NCBI RefSeq assembly: GCF_900129025.1
Contig: NZ_FQUM01000009.1
Span: 1 to 64,000, forward strand
Origin: Mariniphaga anaerophila
Lineage (GTDB): Bacteria > Bacteroidota > Bacteroidia > Bacteroidales > Prolixibacteraceae
DNA: 64,000 nucleotides
Direction of reading: 5' to 3'
Part shown: positions 1 through 10,000 of the stretch, piece after piece
Numbering within the stretch: the first letter of the stretch is position 1
Layout of the letters: every line of letters starts with the position of its first letter
The notes under the pieces: generated by a model
Databases searched by the model: none
What the model saw: only the letters and a program-made list of their open reading frames with translations
What the model was told of the DNA's origin: nothing
Translations under genes and position numbers: made by a program

Positions 1-530
1 TATACTGCACGGCTTACCACTCGGCCTTCATCCCTGACTTTATAATGCATCGCATCGAGCCAAACAATCGGATACAACGATTCAAGCGGACGACTTTGCC
101 AGGCTTTGACCTGTGGAATAACCCGGTCGGTTATCTCACTTAATGTAGAATGGGAGATTTCTACATCATACATCTCTTTAATATGATTAGAGATGTCCCG
201 AAAGCTCATCCCCAGTCCATATAATCCAATGATTTTAGGGGCAAGGTTATCCGCCAGTACAGTCTCTCGCTTTTTTACAAGTTGTGGTTCAAAACTACTG
301 TTGCGGTCTTGCGGGGTGGTTATCTCAATTTCTCCCGAGTCGGTTTTGAGCGTTTTGCTTTTCTTCCCATTACGTTTGTTGCCTGATAATCGTTCAAAAT
401 CATCCAAATGGGTACTCATCTCTGCTTCAAGGGCACTTTCGATAAACTCTTTCAACAAGGGCGCAAATACGCCATCTTTACCTGTTAGGGATCGTCCACT
501 GCGTAACTGCTCAAGGGCTTTGTCACGCAT
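1..530 (-). CDS. IS256-family (mutator) transposase, partial
   Basis: A DDE transposase that would catalyse movement of the surrounding element. Visible features are the N-terminal motif LRSGRSLTGKDG, the charged helix ending EAEMSTHLDDFERL, and the first catalytic Asp in VWLDAMHYKVRDEG near the window edge. The remaining catalytic residues lie outside. I place the start at ATG 530. A further ATG at 555 would give MESKK followed by the right protein only if one A of a seven-A run (540-546, minus strand) is skipped; read straight it stops after MESKKI. Either 530 is the true start, or the gene carries a +1 insertion or uses slippage in that run. Confidence 0.85.
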   Translation of the reverse strand, partial: MRDKALEQLRSGRSLTGKDGVFAPLLKEFIESALEAEMSTHLDDFERLSGNKRNGKKSKTLKTDSGEIEITTPQDRNSSFEPQLVKKRETVLADNLAPKIIGLYGLGMSFRDISNHIKEMYDVEISHSTLSEITDRVIPQVKAWQSRPLESLYPIVWLDAMHYKVRDEGRVVSRAV

Positions 531-609
531 CGCTTTAAATTTTTTACTTTCCATAATTACTCTGTCTTGCAAAATTAATACTGTTGGACAGAGTTCATTT
601 TACAGTCTC
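1..609 (-). mobile_element. IS256-family insertion sequence, right part, cut by the window edge
   Basis: The sequence holds a mutator-type transposase reading leftwards off the window. The outer boundary is placed near 609 because the string ending there reads GAGACTGTAAAATGAACTCT on the minus strand, which resembles IS256-family terminal inverted repeats. The other end lies outside the window, so the repeat pair and target duplication cannot be checked. The element sits about 50 bp past the stop codon of the GH42-like gene and appears to border the first PUL without breaking a recognisable gene. Confidence 0.75.
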
Positions 610-658
610 TTGAAAATAATTCCATCATCTCTACATAGACAGAAGTTGCGTTTAGTTT

Positions 659-2908
659 TTAATTGTCGAACCGAAAAAACCTAGTTTCTCCAGATGAAGA
701 AAATTCAATTTCAAAAGTTTTATCTGGTTTTAATGTAATCCTTTCCCCTGATCCATATCCTTTATTAGGAACCATTAATTCAATAAGGCTTGCTTGAAAT
801 GGCAGGGAGATTATTTTTTTGCCAGGGCTGGATGCCTTAATTGATAAATAGCTTTGATTGCAATAAAGGACATCCCCATTATTATTATAAATATTCACAC
901 CGGCCTCTAAGGCAAAATGTTGTATTGCCTGCCAAGGCAGGGTTGGATAGCAGGCAAGAATATTTGAATAGTCTTTCATTCTATTTTCTCCAAATATTGC
1001 AAACCCGTCATTAGTGTGTCCATAGATATTGCTAGCCCCACCACTTTTTATGTATATAAAAGGGGAGGCTGCACTACCTTTATATTTCAATTTCCCGGTT
1101 GGAAGGTCTATGATAATGTCTGAAGCTTCTTTTTTATCTTCATATCCCAGCTGCATTCCAACCAGGGAGGATACATTATCCACAGAAATTTTATCGCCTA
1201 TTAGCCCGGGAGCATAAAGCCATAACAACGTTCTGCCACCTGACATACATTTCCTGGATATTAGGTCCCTATCTTGGGAGGAGAGCACAAACGAATTGAA
1301 AAATATCATCATCTTGTATCCCGAGATATCTAAATTCTTAAGGTCTTCCAATAAATAAATATCATAAGGGGTCCCGATTTTATCAATTTGTGCTTTTTGG
1401 TAGTTTAACCATGGTATATTACTTACTCGCTGCCTTTTTAAAGGGGCAAAATACGGAATTGATTTCTCGTCAACGATCACACATACCTCTGCTAATGAAT
1501 CACCTGATTTATGGATACTTTCATCTGCAACTTTTTGTGCTTCACTGAAAAATTTCAATATTCTTTCATGGTCATACCATCCCCCCCACAAGTCATACCA
1601 ATAAAGGGTTGTACCTGTACATATGGCATGTGTAAATTCAGACTTGAGATGTTCCAGAGTTTGATCCAATGTTCCCGGACGTTTCCATATGGGTAAATCA
1701 TATACATGGTATGGGTCAATTTCAGGTCTCATCTCTGAAATCCATTTCCCTAAACATGTTTTTTCGTCCCCTTCATTATAAAAAAGTTTATTTGCTTTTT
1801 TTATTGAATCAATTTCTGTCCTAAAAGTCGTTGATGTAAAAAAATCAACATAAGGGGATTTAAGGAACCGCGAAAAATTCATATGATCCAGCCACTGCGT
1901 AAAAGTGTGCCCATAAAACGTCCCTGTAAGCAGGTTTCCATGGCTTTCTTCTTTTACTGCCCGACAAAGGAATTCAATGCTATCTATAATTTCGTCGCAC
2001 CTGAAAAAACGATAATCAATATTCAGCCTGGACTTTTCTGGATCAAAAAAATTACCGAATTCAGGTTTTTCTCTCTCCACGGGTAATGGGATACTTATTT
2101 GTTCGATGGATTTACCAAAATAGTTTTGGATTAATTCTCTATCGTTATTGTATTTTTGCAATAACCATTCCTTAAATCGGGCCTCCGCAACAATACTATA
2201 GTCGGTATCTCCGAGCCAACCGAGGTGTACAGATTCATTTGTCTCTCCAACACATATATGCATTCCTATAAATCTGTCAGCATAGGTCGATCGATATACA
2301 TGCTGAACAATTTTACGTAATACTTCCGCGGTTTCTTCCCTCCATATCTGAGATGAAAAAGATTGGCACTGAGGTAATCCTGTTTCGTATGTCCTGCATG
2401 TATCTGCAGGATGGAAGCTATCCCACCAACTTGGACTATTACAACTTATCCGAGGAAGAATATAAGCATCGGGAGCTACTTCCAAAATTTCATTGATGCT
2501 AGCGTCCATAATATCAAAGTCAATTTTTCCCGGGGCAATCCATATATTATGCTTATTAAGTCTTACCTTTTGGTTTTTATAGAATCCTGGAAATCTATCT
2601 CCCAAAGAAACATAACATCCAAAAATTTTAGTCCCGTGTTCATACATATTTTTGTATCTGAACTGTTGCGGAAAATGTGATAAGTATGCTGTCGGAAAAC
2701 ATGGCTCATCATTAATGAATACAGTCGGTTTACCCATATACTGTTTAAGGTGGCAAGAAGTTGATGATTTTCCAATATTACCTTCGCGAACCAAATTTCT
2801 CCTAATATTCCCCTCGAAACCTTCCTTTTCCATCCCTAGCAGGTTCATCCCAGTAAATAACGCTCCTCCTCCAGTACTCATTTTTTTTACAAAATTTCGT
2901 CTTTTCAT
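659..2908 (-). CDS. Exported GH42-like protein (putative beta-galactosidase-type hydrolase)
   Basis: 749 residues. The N-terminus KRRNFVKK followed by a Gly/Leu-rich stretch looks like a Tat-type signal, so export is likely. The central part has the TIM-barrel style of GH42 and related uncharacterised hydrolases: HICVGETNESVHLGW, then a helix with FKEWLLQKYNNDRELI, and later TTLYWYDLWGGWYD. The C-terminal third, with VCVIVDEKSIPYF and GGRTLLWLYAPG, resembles a GH42 trimerisation-like Rossmann domain. The classical GH42 acid/base context is not obvious, so specificity is unknown. It is last in the SusC/SusD operon, 60 bp after the DUF4091 gene, which suggests glycan breakdown. The call is at family level only. 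Confidence 0.65.
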   Translation of the reverse strand: MKRRNFVKKMSTGGGALFTGMNLLGMEKEGFEGNIRRNLVREGNIGKSSTSCHLKQYMGKPTVFINDEPCFPTAYLSHFPQQFRYKNMYEHGTKIFGCYVSLGDRFPGFYKNQKVRLNKHNIWIAPGKIDFDIMDASINEILEVAPDAYILPRISCNSPSWWDSFHPADTCRTYETGLPQCQSFSSQIWREETAEVLRKIVQHVYRSTYADRFIGMHICVGETNESVHLGWLGDTDYSIVAEARFKEWLLQKYNNDRELIQNYFGKSIEQISIPLPVEREKPEFGNFFDPEKSRLNIDYRFFRCDEIIDSIEFLCRAVKEESHGNLLTGTFYGHTFTQWLDHMNFSRFLKSPYVDFFTSTTFRTEIDSIKKANKLFYNEGDEKTCLGKWISEMRPEIDPYHVYDLPIWKRPGTLDQTLEHLKSEFTHAICTGTTLYWYDLWGGWYDHERILKFFSEAQKVADESIHKSGDSLAEVCVIVDEKSIPYFAPLKRQRVSNIPWLNYQKAQIDKIGTPYDIYLLEDLKNLDISGYKMMIFFNSFVLSSQDRDLISRKCMSGGRTLLWLYAPGLIGDKISVDNVSSLVGMQLGYEDKKEASDIIIDLPTGKLKYKGSAASPFIYIKSGGASNIYGHTNDGFAIFGENRMKDYSNILACYPTLPWQAIQHFALEAGVNIYNNNGDVLYCNQSYLSIKASSPGKKIISLPFQASLIELMVPNKGYGSGERITLKPDKTFEIEFSSSGETRFFRFDN

Positions 2909-2968
2909 ATCATCTTTATATTATATTCAACCTTATTCGAATTTTAGCTCTCAAGATTTATTTGTCGT

Positions 2969-4723
2969 TTAATAGCTATTCAGTTGCATTTTAGCTTTAA
3001 CCAGTATCTCTGAGGCAGGGATACTATCCAATCTATTTATCTCAAATTCCTTTAGTACTTTGTCCATCCGTTTTAATTTTTCAATTTCTCCCTTATTTAT
3101 GAATTCTTCACGTAATATCTTTATCTTCTCGAAATCTTGTATCCCTTCAATAATTTTCTCGAACCGTATTGAGGTCCTTGGACCAGGATAAATAAGATAA
3201 CATGTCCCAGAAGGCCAATATTTATATCTGGAATCAATCAATGGATTCTCGTTCCATTTATTAAATGCCCAAAAAAGATAGCCTGTATATCCCCTTTTTG
3301 CAGCTAACCATCCTAACCAAGTACATTCGGCTGGAGAAGAAAAAGTATATGGTGCAAGGTGCTTTTCTTTGCACGCCGTATAAAATGTTGCCGGTTTGTT
3401 TTCCTTTTTTCGTATTAATAAAAAATCTTCATCAAAATACAGGTATGAAGCCAGGCAGTAATCGTAGATGTCATTTTCCAATTCAGGATGATATGAATCT
3501 GCCGCCAAAGAAACTTTCCACGATGAATCAATCTGCTTTAAAAGAGATATTACAACCTGAAGACTTTTAAGCGGACGTTCATCAATCGCTATTGTAGTAA
3601 TATCAAACCATCCTTTTGTTTTTAGGTGTTCAGTAAAATCTTTAAGCATAGGAATCCAATATTGTTTGTATTCAGTAGTCCCGGGTTCTGCCTGAAATGT
3701 TATCTCATTTTCTAAAGCTTCATCATAATATGTAAAATATAAATCCCAATTAATCATACTGTAACAATTGATACGTTGGTTTATTCCACAATCCATCAGA
3801 AATGAAATATACTGATCAAACAGGCTATAATCATATTCCCAATTTCCGTCATTCTTTTTTATCCACTTTATAAGACTTGGATCTTCAAACAATTTATGTT
3901 TACGGTTCCATGGCTTTTCAATAATATTAGCAGTAATTACTTTTTGCCCGGCATTTGCCAACAATGTAAAATAAGGCCTCATTAATTCGAAGTGTTCTTT
4001 GCTCCATAATCCTACTCCATGTATCCTGGCAATTCGGGAGGGGTGTTGCCAAATATCCAAATCAAATTTCCATTGGCGTGGTGGTGACAAAACATGCTCC
4101 AGAACGTTTATTGAAATATCTAATTTGTACTCACGGAGTGCATTTATAATTATTGTCCCCTCATAAGTCCCCGCTTGTTGTCCCCTTGGCACTTTTATAC
4201 TCAACCAAATTGGCTGTACCGTATTGGTGCAGACAGGGATTGATTTTATAATATCGATTGGATCTGCCACAAGGGACGAATCATAATCTGAAGGCTCCCT
4301 TCTGTTGCACCCCCCTCCATATTCATCTGCCATGACATACCTTACAAAGGCGGCTTCTATATCTTCACTTTTGAGTCGGTGGCCATCTTTATTATGAAGG
4401 TCACCAATCTCGCAACTTAGTTCAGGTATTTCGGTGTTAGACCAAACCAGTATCTGTGTATGAATTTTTTCCCCTTTCCATACTTTAGCTTCCCATGTAA
4501 AAACTAAAGGGATATCCGGAACTTTTTCTTTATCGTATCTGACATTATCGTCTGCAAAGCTTACATTTACATCATTGCTAAGGAGTTGCCATCCTTCAAT
4601 TATTGTTGCAGTTGGATTAGGAAGTTCCTGGTAATAATTATTGTCTGGGTTGCTGTAACTCAAATTTTGGGCATAAGAGTTTATTCTAACTAAAAAGAAC
4701 ACTATAAAGATTACTTTTTTCAT
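2969..4723 (-). CDS. Exported DUF4091 (glycoside-hydrolase-like) protein
   Basis: 584 residues with an N-terminal signal peptide (MKKVIFIVFFLVRINSYAQN). The C-terminal third carries the DUF4091 hallmark: a Trp/Asn-rich segment with FWAFNKWNENPL, then YLIYPG and SIRFEKIIEGIQDFEKI. The central part has a barrel-like pattern with ITTIAIDERP, where the Asp/Glu pair could be catalytic. DUF4091 proteins are common in PULs and are presumed carbohydrate-active, but I know of no activity that applies here. The gene lies 640 bp downstream of susD, so it may be in the same transcript or have its own promoter. Confidence 0.8.
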   Translation of the reverse strand: MKKVIFIVFFLVRINSYAQNLSYSNPDNNYYQELPNPTATIIEGWQLLSNDVNVSFADDNVRYDKEKVPDIPLVFTWEAKVWKGEKIHTQILVWSNTEIPELSCEIGDLHNKDGHRLKSEDIEAAFVRYVMADEYGGGCNRREPSDYDSSLVADPIDIIKSIPVCTNTVQPIWLSIKVPRGQQAGTYEGTIIINALREYKLDISINVLEHVLSPPRQWKFDLDIWQHPSRIARIHGVGLWSKEHFELMRPYFTLLANAGQKVITANIIEKPWNRKHKLFEDPSLIKWIKKNDGNWEYDYSLFDQYISFLMDCGINQRINCYSMINWDLYFTYYDEALENEITFQAEPGTTEYKQYWIPMLKDFTEHLKTKGWFDITTIAIDERPLKSLQVVISLLKQIDSSWKVSLAADSYHPELENDIYDYCLASYLYFDEDFLLIRKKENKPATFYTACKEKHLAPYTFSSPAECTWLGWLAAKRGYTGYLFWAFNKWNENPLIDSRYKYWPSGTCYLIYPGPRTSIRFEKIIEGIQDFEKIKILREEFINKGEIEKLKRMDKVLKEFEINRLDSIPASEILVKAKMQLNSY

Positions 4724-5362
4724 TTTTGTCTATAAATATTCAAGTTTCCCAATACCCTTATTTTAATCTTTCAACCTCTTTATTGATTTCTTCTAATATT
4801 CGATATACTACTGCTGCAGTATGTTGGATTAATCCGAACTCTCATCAACCCCAATAATCTGTAAAAGAGGATTCGTATGGATGTTATTACCCCATATCAG
4901 TTTGTATTACTAATAGCTACGGTACCATGTTTCCCCTACTTTGTTTTCTATATCAACTGTGAATTGTGCTTTGGGTGTACTCTTTTAAATCGAAACAGGA
5001 AATGCAATCATCGATATAAACTTCCGTTGGTCAACTTTCAACTTCTTGTACAATACTATTTGCAGCATTTCTTTTCAATGTTTTATCACTTCTATTTATT
5101 ACTTACCGCATGCCTCATAATAGGGAGTTGAACGGTTTTAATTTATGGTATTGAATTAGGCACTTTGTTAATAATATCAATGATATTGTTTTTTTGTACA
5201 AAAACAGTTATGGAGTTTTCTCAAACATTGTTACGTTTAGGGATAACACCTAATTCATAAATATATATGAATGAAAAATACCACATCAATCAATTATTAC
5301 TTAAATGCCTAATTCAATTATCTTATTCTATCAAAGATTACAGTAGCTAAATTATTTTGCTT
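4724..5362. other. 639-bp AT-rich intergenic region between SusD and DUF4091 genes
   Basis: No convincing gene was found on either strand. A plus-strand 84-codon frame at 4877-5131 is hydrophobic and Cys-rich but has no family features and no promoter. The right part holds the inverted-repeat structure listed at 5150-5318. The left part may be decayed coding sequence, but no identity could be assigned. Confidence 0.5.
5150..5318. repeat. Inverted-repeat-bounded 169-bp AT-rich segment (MITE-like)
   Basis: Perfect 13-bp terminal inverted repeats, ATTGAATTAGGCA at 5150-5162 and its complement at 5306-5318, enclose 143 bp. Inside are a 15-base palindrome (AATATCAATGATATT, from about 5174) and a dyad ATTCAT/ATGAAT near 5254-5273. 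No coding capacity and no clear target duplication are visible. It could be a miniature element or a large intergenic fold. Confidence 0.45.
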
Positions 5363-7051
5363 TTAATACCCTGGGTTTTGTTCCAAATTAGCATTAATAT
5401 TCGCCTCTATTTCACTGTTTGGAATAGGCCAAAGACTATGATGGTCCTGAATATCATCTGCATTCCAGAAATTATATTCCTTTACCCTACTAATCAGTAA
5501 ACCTAATCTCATTAGAGTTAACCTCCTAGGTGTTTCCAAAACCAACTCCCTTGCTCTTTCATCAAGTATATATTCTATGGTTACGTCTCCTGCGTTAACA
5601 GGCGTGGCATTAGCCCTCTGTCTAACCTCATTAATATCATCAGCCGCTTTGTCTTTTAACCCTTTATTCAAGTAGGCTTCAGCCCGAAGCAGATAACACT
5701 CGGCCAATCTCAGAATATAAGACTCTCTATATGTAGTACCCGCAAAAGAGCTCAAAACATAGTTTGATTTGTCAATATATAGTTCATCAGGGTGGTTTTC
5801 AGGAGTGGTAGCTTTCACAAACCAGGGATACCATCTCCAATCCTGGGCAAGTATAACCGAACCTGGATATTCCAGTCCGCTTTTTCCATAATATGCGGAT
5901 TCCGGATTGGAATAAATAAAGTCCCTGACTATATTATGAGGAGCATTCCTGATGTCATTATTAAAATCACTTTCCCATATTTGATTAATAAGGTAGTCGG
6001 TCGGCATAGCCAGAGAAACTCCCGCACTTCCAACATTATCATCTCCTTCATAACCTCTTACCCCAAGTATACCATCTGGATCATTAAGCGTCCAAATAGC
6101 AGGTATAAAAAAACGTTCAAATGCATGATTATAAGTTGTAGCGGTTGTAACAAGAAATCCACCGGGCAAATCAGTCTCCATTTGAGCAACCCAAATGGCT
6201 TCAATATTTCCTGCACTTCTATTTTGATTCCCTCTTCTAAACAAATCCCAGTACACATCGCCCGGCTCCCTTGATTTACGAGAACCAAACCTTTCTTTCA
6301 TAAGCGCTGTATTCGGATTGTCTATTACGGTAGTCAGGGCTGTTATGGCTTTGTCATCTTCACCCTCACTAATATAAGTTTCTGCCAGGTAATGCAATGC
6401 CACAAGATTCGAAATCCTGCCATCCTGGGAAACTTCATTAAGCTCCGGTAGGTTTGCAGAAGCATATTCCAGGTCATCAATAATCTGAGTCAATATTTGA
6501 TCCTTTGTGGCCCTTGTAAAATCAGTTTCTGGGGAAGTAATTTGTTCTGTGATTAACGGCACCCCTCCAAAAAGGTAAACCAGATGCCTGTATGCAAAGC
6601 CCCTGAAAAACCTTGCTTCAGCTTCAACTTGGTTCGCCTCGTCTTCTGACAATTCAGAACCATTTATGCTCGCTATTATGGTATTGACTTCACTTATCAA
6701 TTTATACCAGTCTCTCCATTCATTCAATGGAACCCTACTATCAGTGGCCATGTTTACGTCATAATGTCCCCATCTACTAATACCTGATGAGACACGTGCA
6801 TCATACCACATATCCGTTCCGTTTCGCATCATCATCATGTGGGAATAATTTGATTCTCTCCCATAATATCTTTCCCTTACAATTGTATAAAGATAATTCA
6901 AAGAAGTTTGAAAGTCATTATTTGTTACATAGGCATTGGAAGGGGTTAAAAAGTCTTTTGCCTCTTCTTTCAGGAAGTCTGCCTCATTACAGGATGTAAA
7001 AAACACCAGCAAAAGAACGATGAAAATTTTGTATTTTTTATTTGTCTTCAT
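5363..7051 (-). CDS. RagB/SusD family outer-membrane lipoprotein
   Basis: 562 residues. A lipoprotein signal ends at FFTSC, placing the lipidated Cys near residue 21. Family features are the N-terminal FLTPSNAYVT region, the TPR-like helices with EAEARFFRGFAYRHLVYLFG, the AECYLLRAEAYLNKG helix and the C-terminal ERARELVLETPRRLTLMRLG. SusD proteins cap the SusC barrel and bind the glycan outside the cell. It follows the STN-type susC by 25 bp in the same operon, so it should be the partner of that receptor. Confidence 0.95.
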   Translation of the reverse strand: MKTNKKYKIFIVLLLVFFTSCNEADFLKEEAKDFLTPSNAYVTNNDFQTSLNYLYTIVRERYYGRESNYSHMMMMRNGTDMWYDARVSSGISRWGHYDVNMATDSRVPLNEWRDWYKLISEVNTIIASINGSELSEDEANQVEAEARFFRGFAYRHLVYLFGGVPLITEQITSPETDFTRATKDQILTQIIDDLEYASANLPELNEVSQDGRISNLVALHYLAETYISEGEDDKAITALTTVIDNPNTALMKERFGSRKSREPGDVYWDLFRRGNQNRSAGNIEAIWVAQMETDLPGGFLVTTATTYNHAFERFFIPAIWTLNDPDGILGVRGYEGDDNVGSAGVSLAMPTDYLINQIWESDFNNDIRNAPHNIVRDFIYSNPESAYYGKSGLEYPGSVILAQDWRWYPWFVKATTPENHPDELYIDKSNYVLSSFAGTTYRESYILRLAECYLLRAEAYLNKGLKDKAADDINEVRQRANATPVNAGDVTIEYILDERARELVLETPRRLTLMRLGLLISRVKEYNFWNADDIQDHHSLWPIPNSEIEANINANLEQNPGY

Positions 7052-7076
7052 TTTTTCAGATTTTGCATTCGATAAG

Positions 7077-10000
7077 TTAAAATTTAATATCCAGCCCTAG
7101 GGTGATACTTTTCATAACCGGGTAACCTCCCATAGCAACACCTTGACCTGTTTCCGGATCCCACCCCAACCATTGTGTAATGGTAATTAAATCTTTGCCG
7201 GTTAAATACACTTTCAGGTTATCAATTCCAATTTTTCGAATAATTTGGTTGTTAAAATCATATGCTAATGAGATGTCCTGCAGGCGCACAAAATTTCGTT
7301 GTTGATAAGTGCCACCTCCGTATTCTCTTGCGTCGCCTCCCTGCCTTCGGTATGTAGCTTCAGGGTTGTAGGGAGTCCAGTAATCGACACCTGCAAACCA
7401 GCTCATGTATGTTAACACTTCACCTCCCCGATGATCAGGCTCATTGAGTTTCATATAACCATTTCTACCACCCTGTATAGATTTAATAAAAAAACTAAGT
7501 GATAAGTTCTTGTAGAAAAATGTATTTTGTATCCCCAAACTATATGCAGGCTCCTGTCTTCCCAATATTCTCCTGTCTTTTTCAGGTGTTATATTCCCGT
7601 CACCATTCAAGTCTTTGTATTTATACATTCCAACTTCCGAATCGCTGGGTACGTCATTCATTTCGGATATTTGCCAGATACCATCTACTTCATAATCATA
7701 AAGTGAATGTATAGCCTCTCCGATAAATAAACCACTTGCGATTAAATCATCTTCCTTTCCATCGCCATCACTATCCAATCCTATCAGTTTATTGATCTTA
7801 TTTCTGTTTGAATCAAAGAAAAGATCAAATGACCACTGAAAGGTCGAGGTATTTAAAATGTTGTTTGCGTGTAAGGACATCTCAATTCCTTTGTTATCTA
7901 TTTCACCCACATTTGAAGTTATCGAACTAAAGCCTGTTAACTGGGGGAGGGATAGGTTCCATATTAAATCGGTAGTTTTAGAAGTATAATAATCAATGTT
8001 GGTCATCACCTTATTATTAAAAAGGCCAAAGTCAACTCCAAAGTTGTACGAGTTTGTTTTTTCCCAGGACAAATCATTGTTTGCCAGGCTTGAGATATAT
8101 TGGCCTAAAACAGACTGGCTATCAAACACATATTGATTAGATCTTGAAACGCGTGCTATACTGCTATATCTGCTTACCGTATTTCCATTGACCCCATAGC
8201 TCGCCCTTAGTTTAACATAATTCAATACATTGTTATCATTCCAAAAGTTTTCTTCAGAAGGGACCCATGCAAGACCGACAGAGGGAAAGTATGCCGATTT
8301 TTTGTTTTTTGCAAAACCGCTAAAGCCGTCTCTCCTGATTGTTCCTGTCAAAAAATACTTATTTTTATAATTGTAATTTCCTCTGGCCATTTGATAGGCA
8401 TATTGCTCCTGCCATCCCGATGAACTTATCGTTTGATTAGCAGCTGTTTCCAAAGCATAATACACTAAAGTCATATCTGTAAAACCAGTACCATTCGCCG
8501 TAAACGAATATCCATCTCTCTTCTCGATACCAGCCAGTAAGGTTGTGTTTATTTTGTGATCTCCAAATTGACCGGAATAATTAATGATGTTGTCAAAAAT
8601 ATATCCTGTGTTATTTGAAAATGCTCCATAAGCCCTACCTGTTAATCCTGCCATATACTCATTTGAATAGACCTGGGGTTGCCATTTGTAATCATAACTG
8701 TAGTTTGCCGTATAAGTCAGATTTTTTATTTTCGGGACCTTGATGACAGCATAGGCCTTTGTCATCAGTTGATTACGAATGTTTTTTTCTTCTGTGGCGC
8801 TGTTCATAAATGGATTTAAGTAAGTGCCATTTGGATATGGCTCATATTCCCCGCTTCCTGCATTCCCCACATAAGGTGTAACCAAGGGGTTCATCCTTGC
8901 AACAACATCAAAATCGGGTGTATCTCCTGAAAAATCAGAAAAACTCAGAAATGAATTTGTACCGATGGTAAGCCATTTTGTAATATCATATTTCAGGTTT
9001 ATCCTTCCTGACTTCCTGTTGTACATATCATTCATTACCCAGCCTTCCTGTTTATTATAATTAAAAGATATCATATAGCTAAAGTCTTCCCCTCCACCTG
9101 TAATACTGAAATCTGTATTGGCTATCCTTCCCGGACTGGTACAATTTCCTACCCAGTCGTAATCAATGCCTTTATTATAACCATCTAAAATATTACCTTG
9201 CCAAGCGACATTGTCAGTTAACACAAAATCAGAATTCTCGGTGAGGTAATTAGGGGGCAAATAGGCTTCCATCCAAACAAAATCTTTTGCAGCCTGAATA
9301 AATTCTTCCCTATTGAGAGTTCTTAATGAATTTACTGGTGTCTGATAAGAATAATAAGTGGAAATATTAAACATCGGTTTCTGTTGTTTGCCTGCTTTGG
9401 TTGTAATAATAATTACACCATTTGCCGCCTGTGCCCCATATACGGCTTTACTGCTGGCATCTTTCAGAATATCTACCGATTCCACGTCGCTCGGGTTAAT
9501 ATCCCCAACATTTCCTCTGTATATCATACCATCCAGTACGATTAATGGGGATGTACTGCCGCTTAAAGTATTTTGTCCTCTTATCCGCATACTAGGTTCG
9601 CTTCCAGTAGTATATGTTTTTCCAACGCTTAAACCTGGCGCACTTCCAGAAAGGGATTGAAGGATATTTGTATTGGGGGAGTTTTCAAATATACCAATAT
9701 TTGCCCTCTGAACAGAGCCTGTTAAATCTGATTTTTTTTGCATACCATATCCTATTGCAACCACCTCTTCTAATCCTATTGTCTCTTCGGCCATTGTTAC
9801 ATTAATATTTGTTTTTCCGGCTACAACTATTTCCTGCGTCAACATCCCAACAAAAGAAAATACCAATGTTCCATCAGATGGAATATTTGAAAGAGAATAT
9901 TTCCCATCGGCATTGGTCACGGTCCCCTGAGTAGTACCTTTCACCACGACTGTTACCCCAGGAAGAGGGAAGCCGGAGGAATCGATGACTTTCCCGGAAA

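Noticed and set aside
193-684. 163-codon plus-strand frame over the IS element
   Set aside because: Antisense to the transposase, which has clear family motifs on the other strand.
4877-5131. 84-codon plus-strand frame in the first PUL
   Set aside because: No family, promoter or ribosome site; hydrophobic low-quality composition in AT-rich DNA and opposite to all neighbouring genes.
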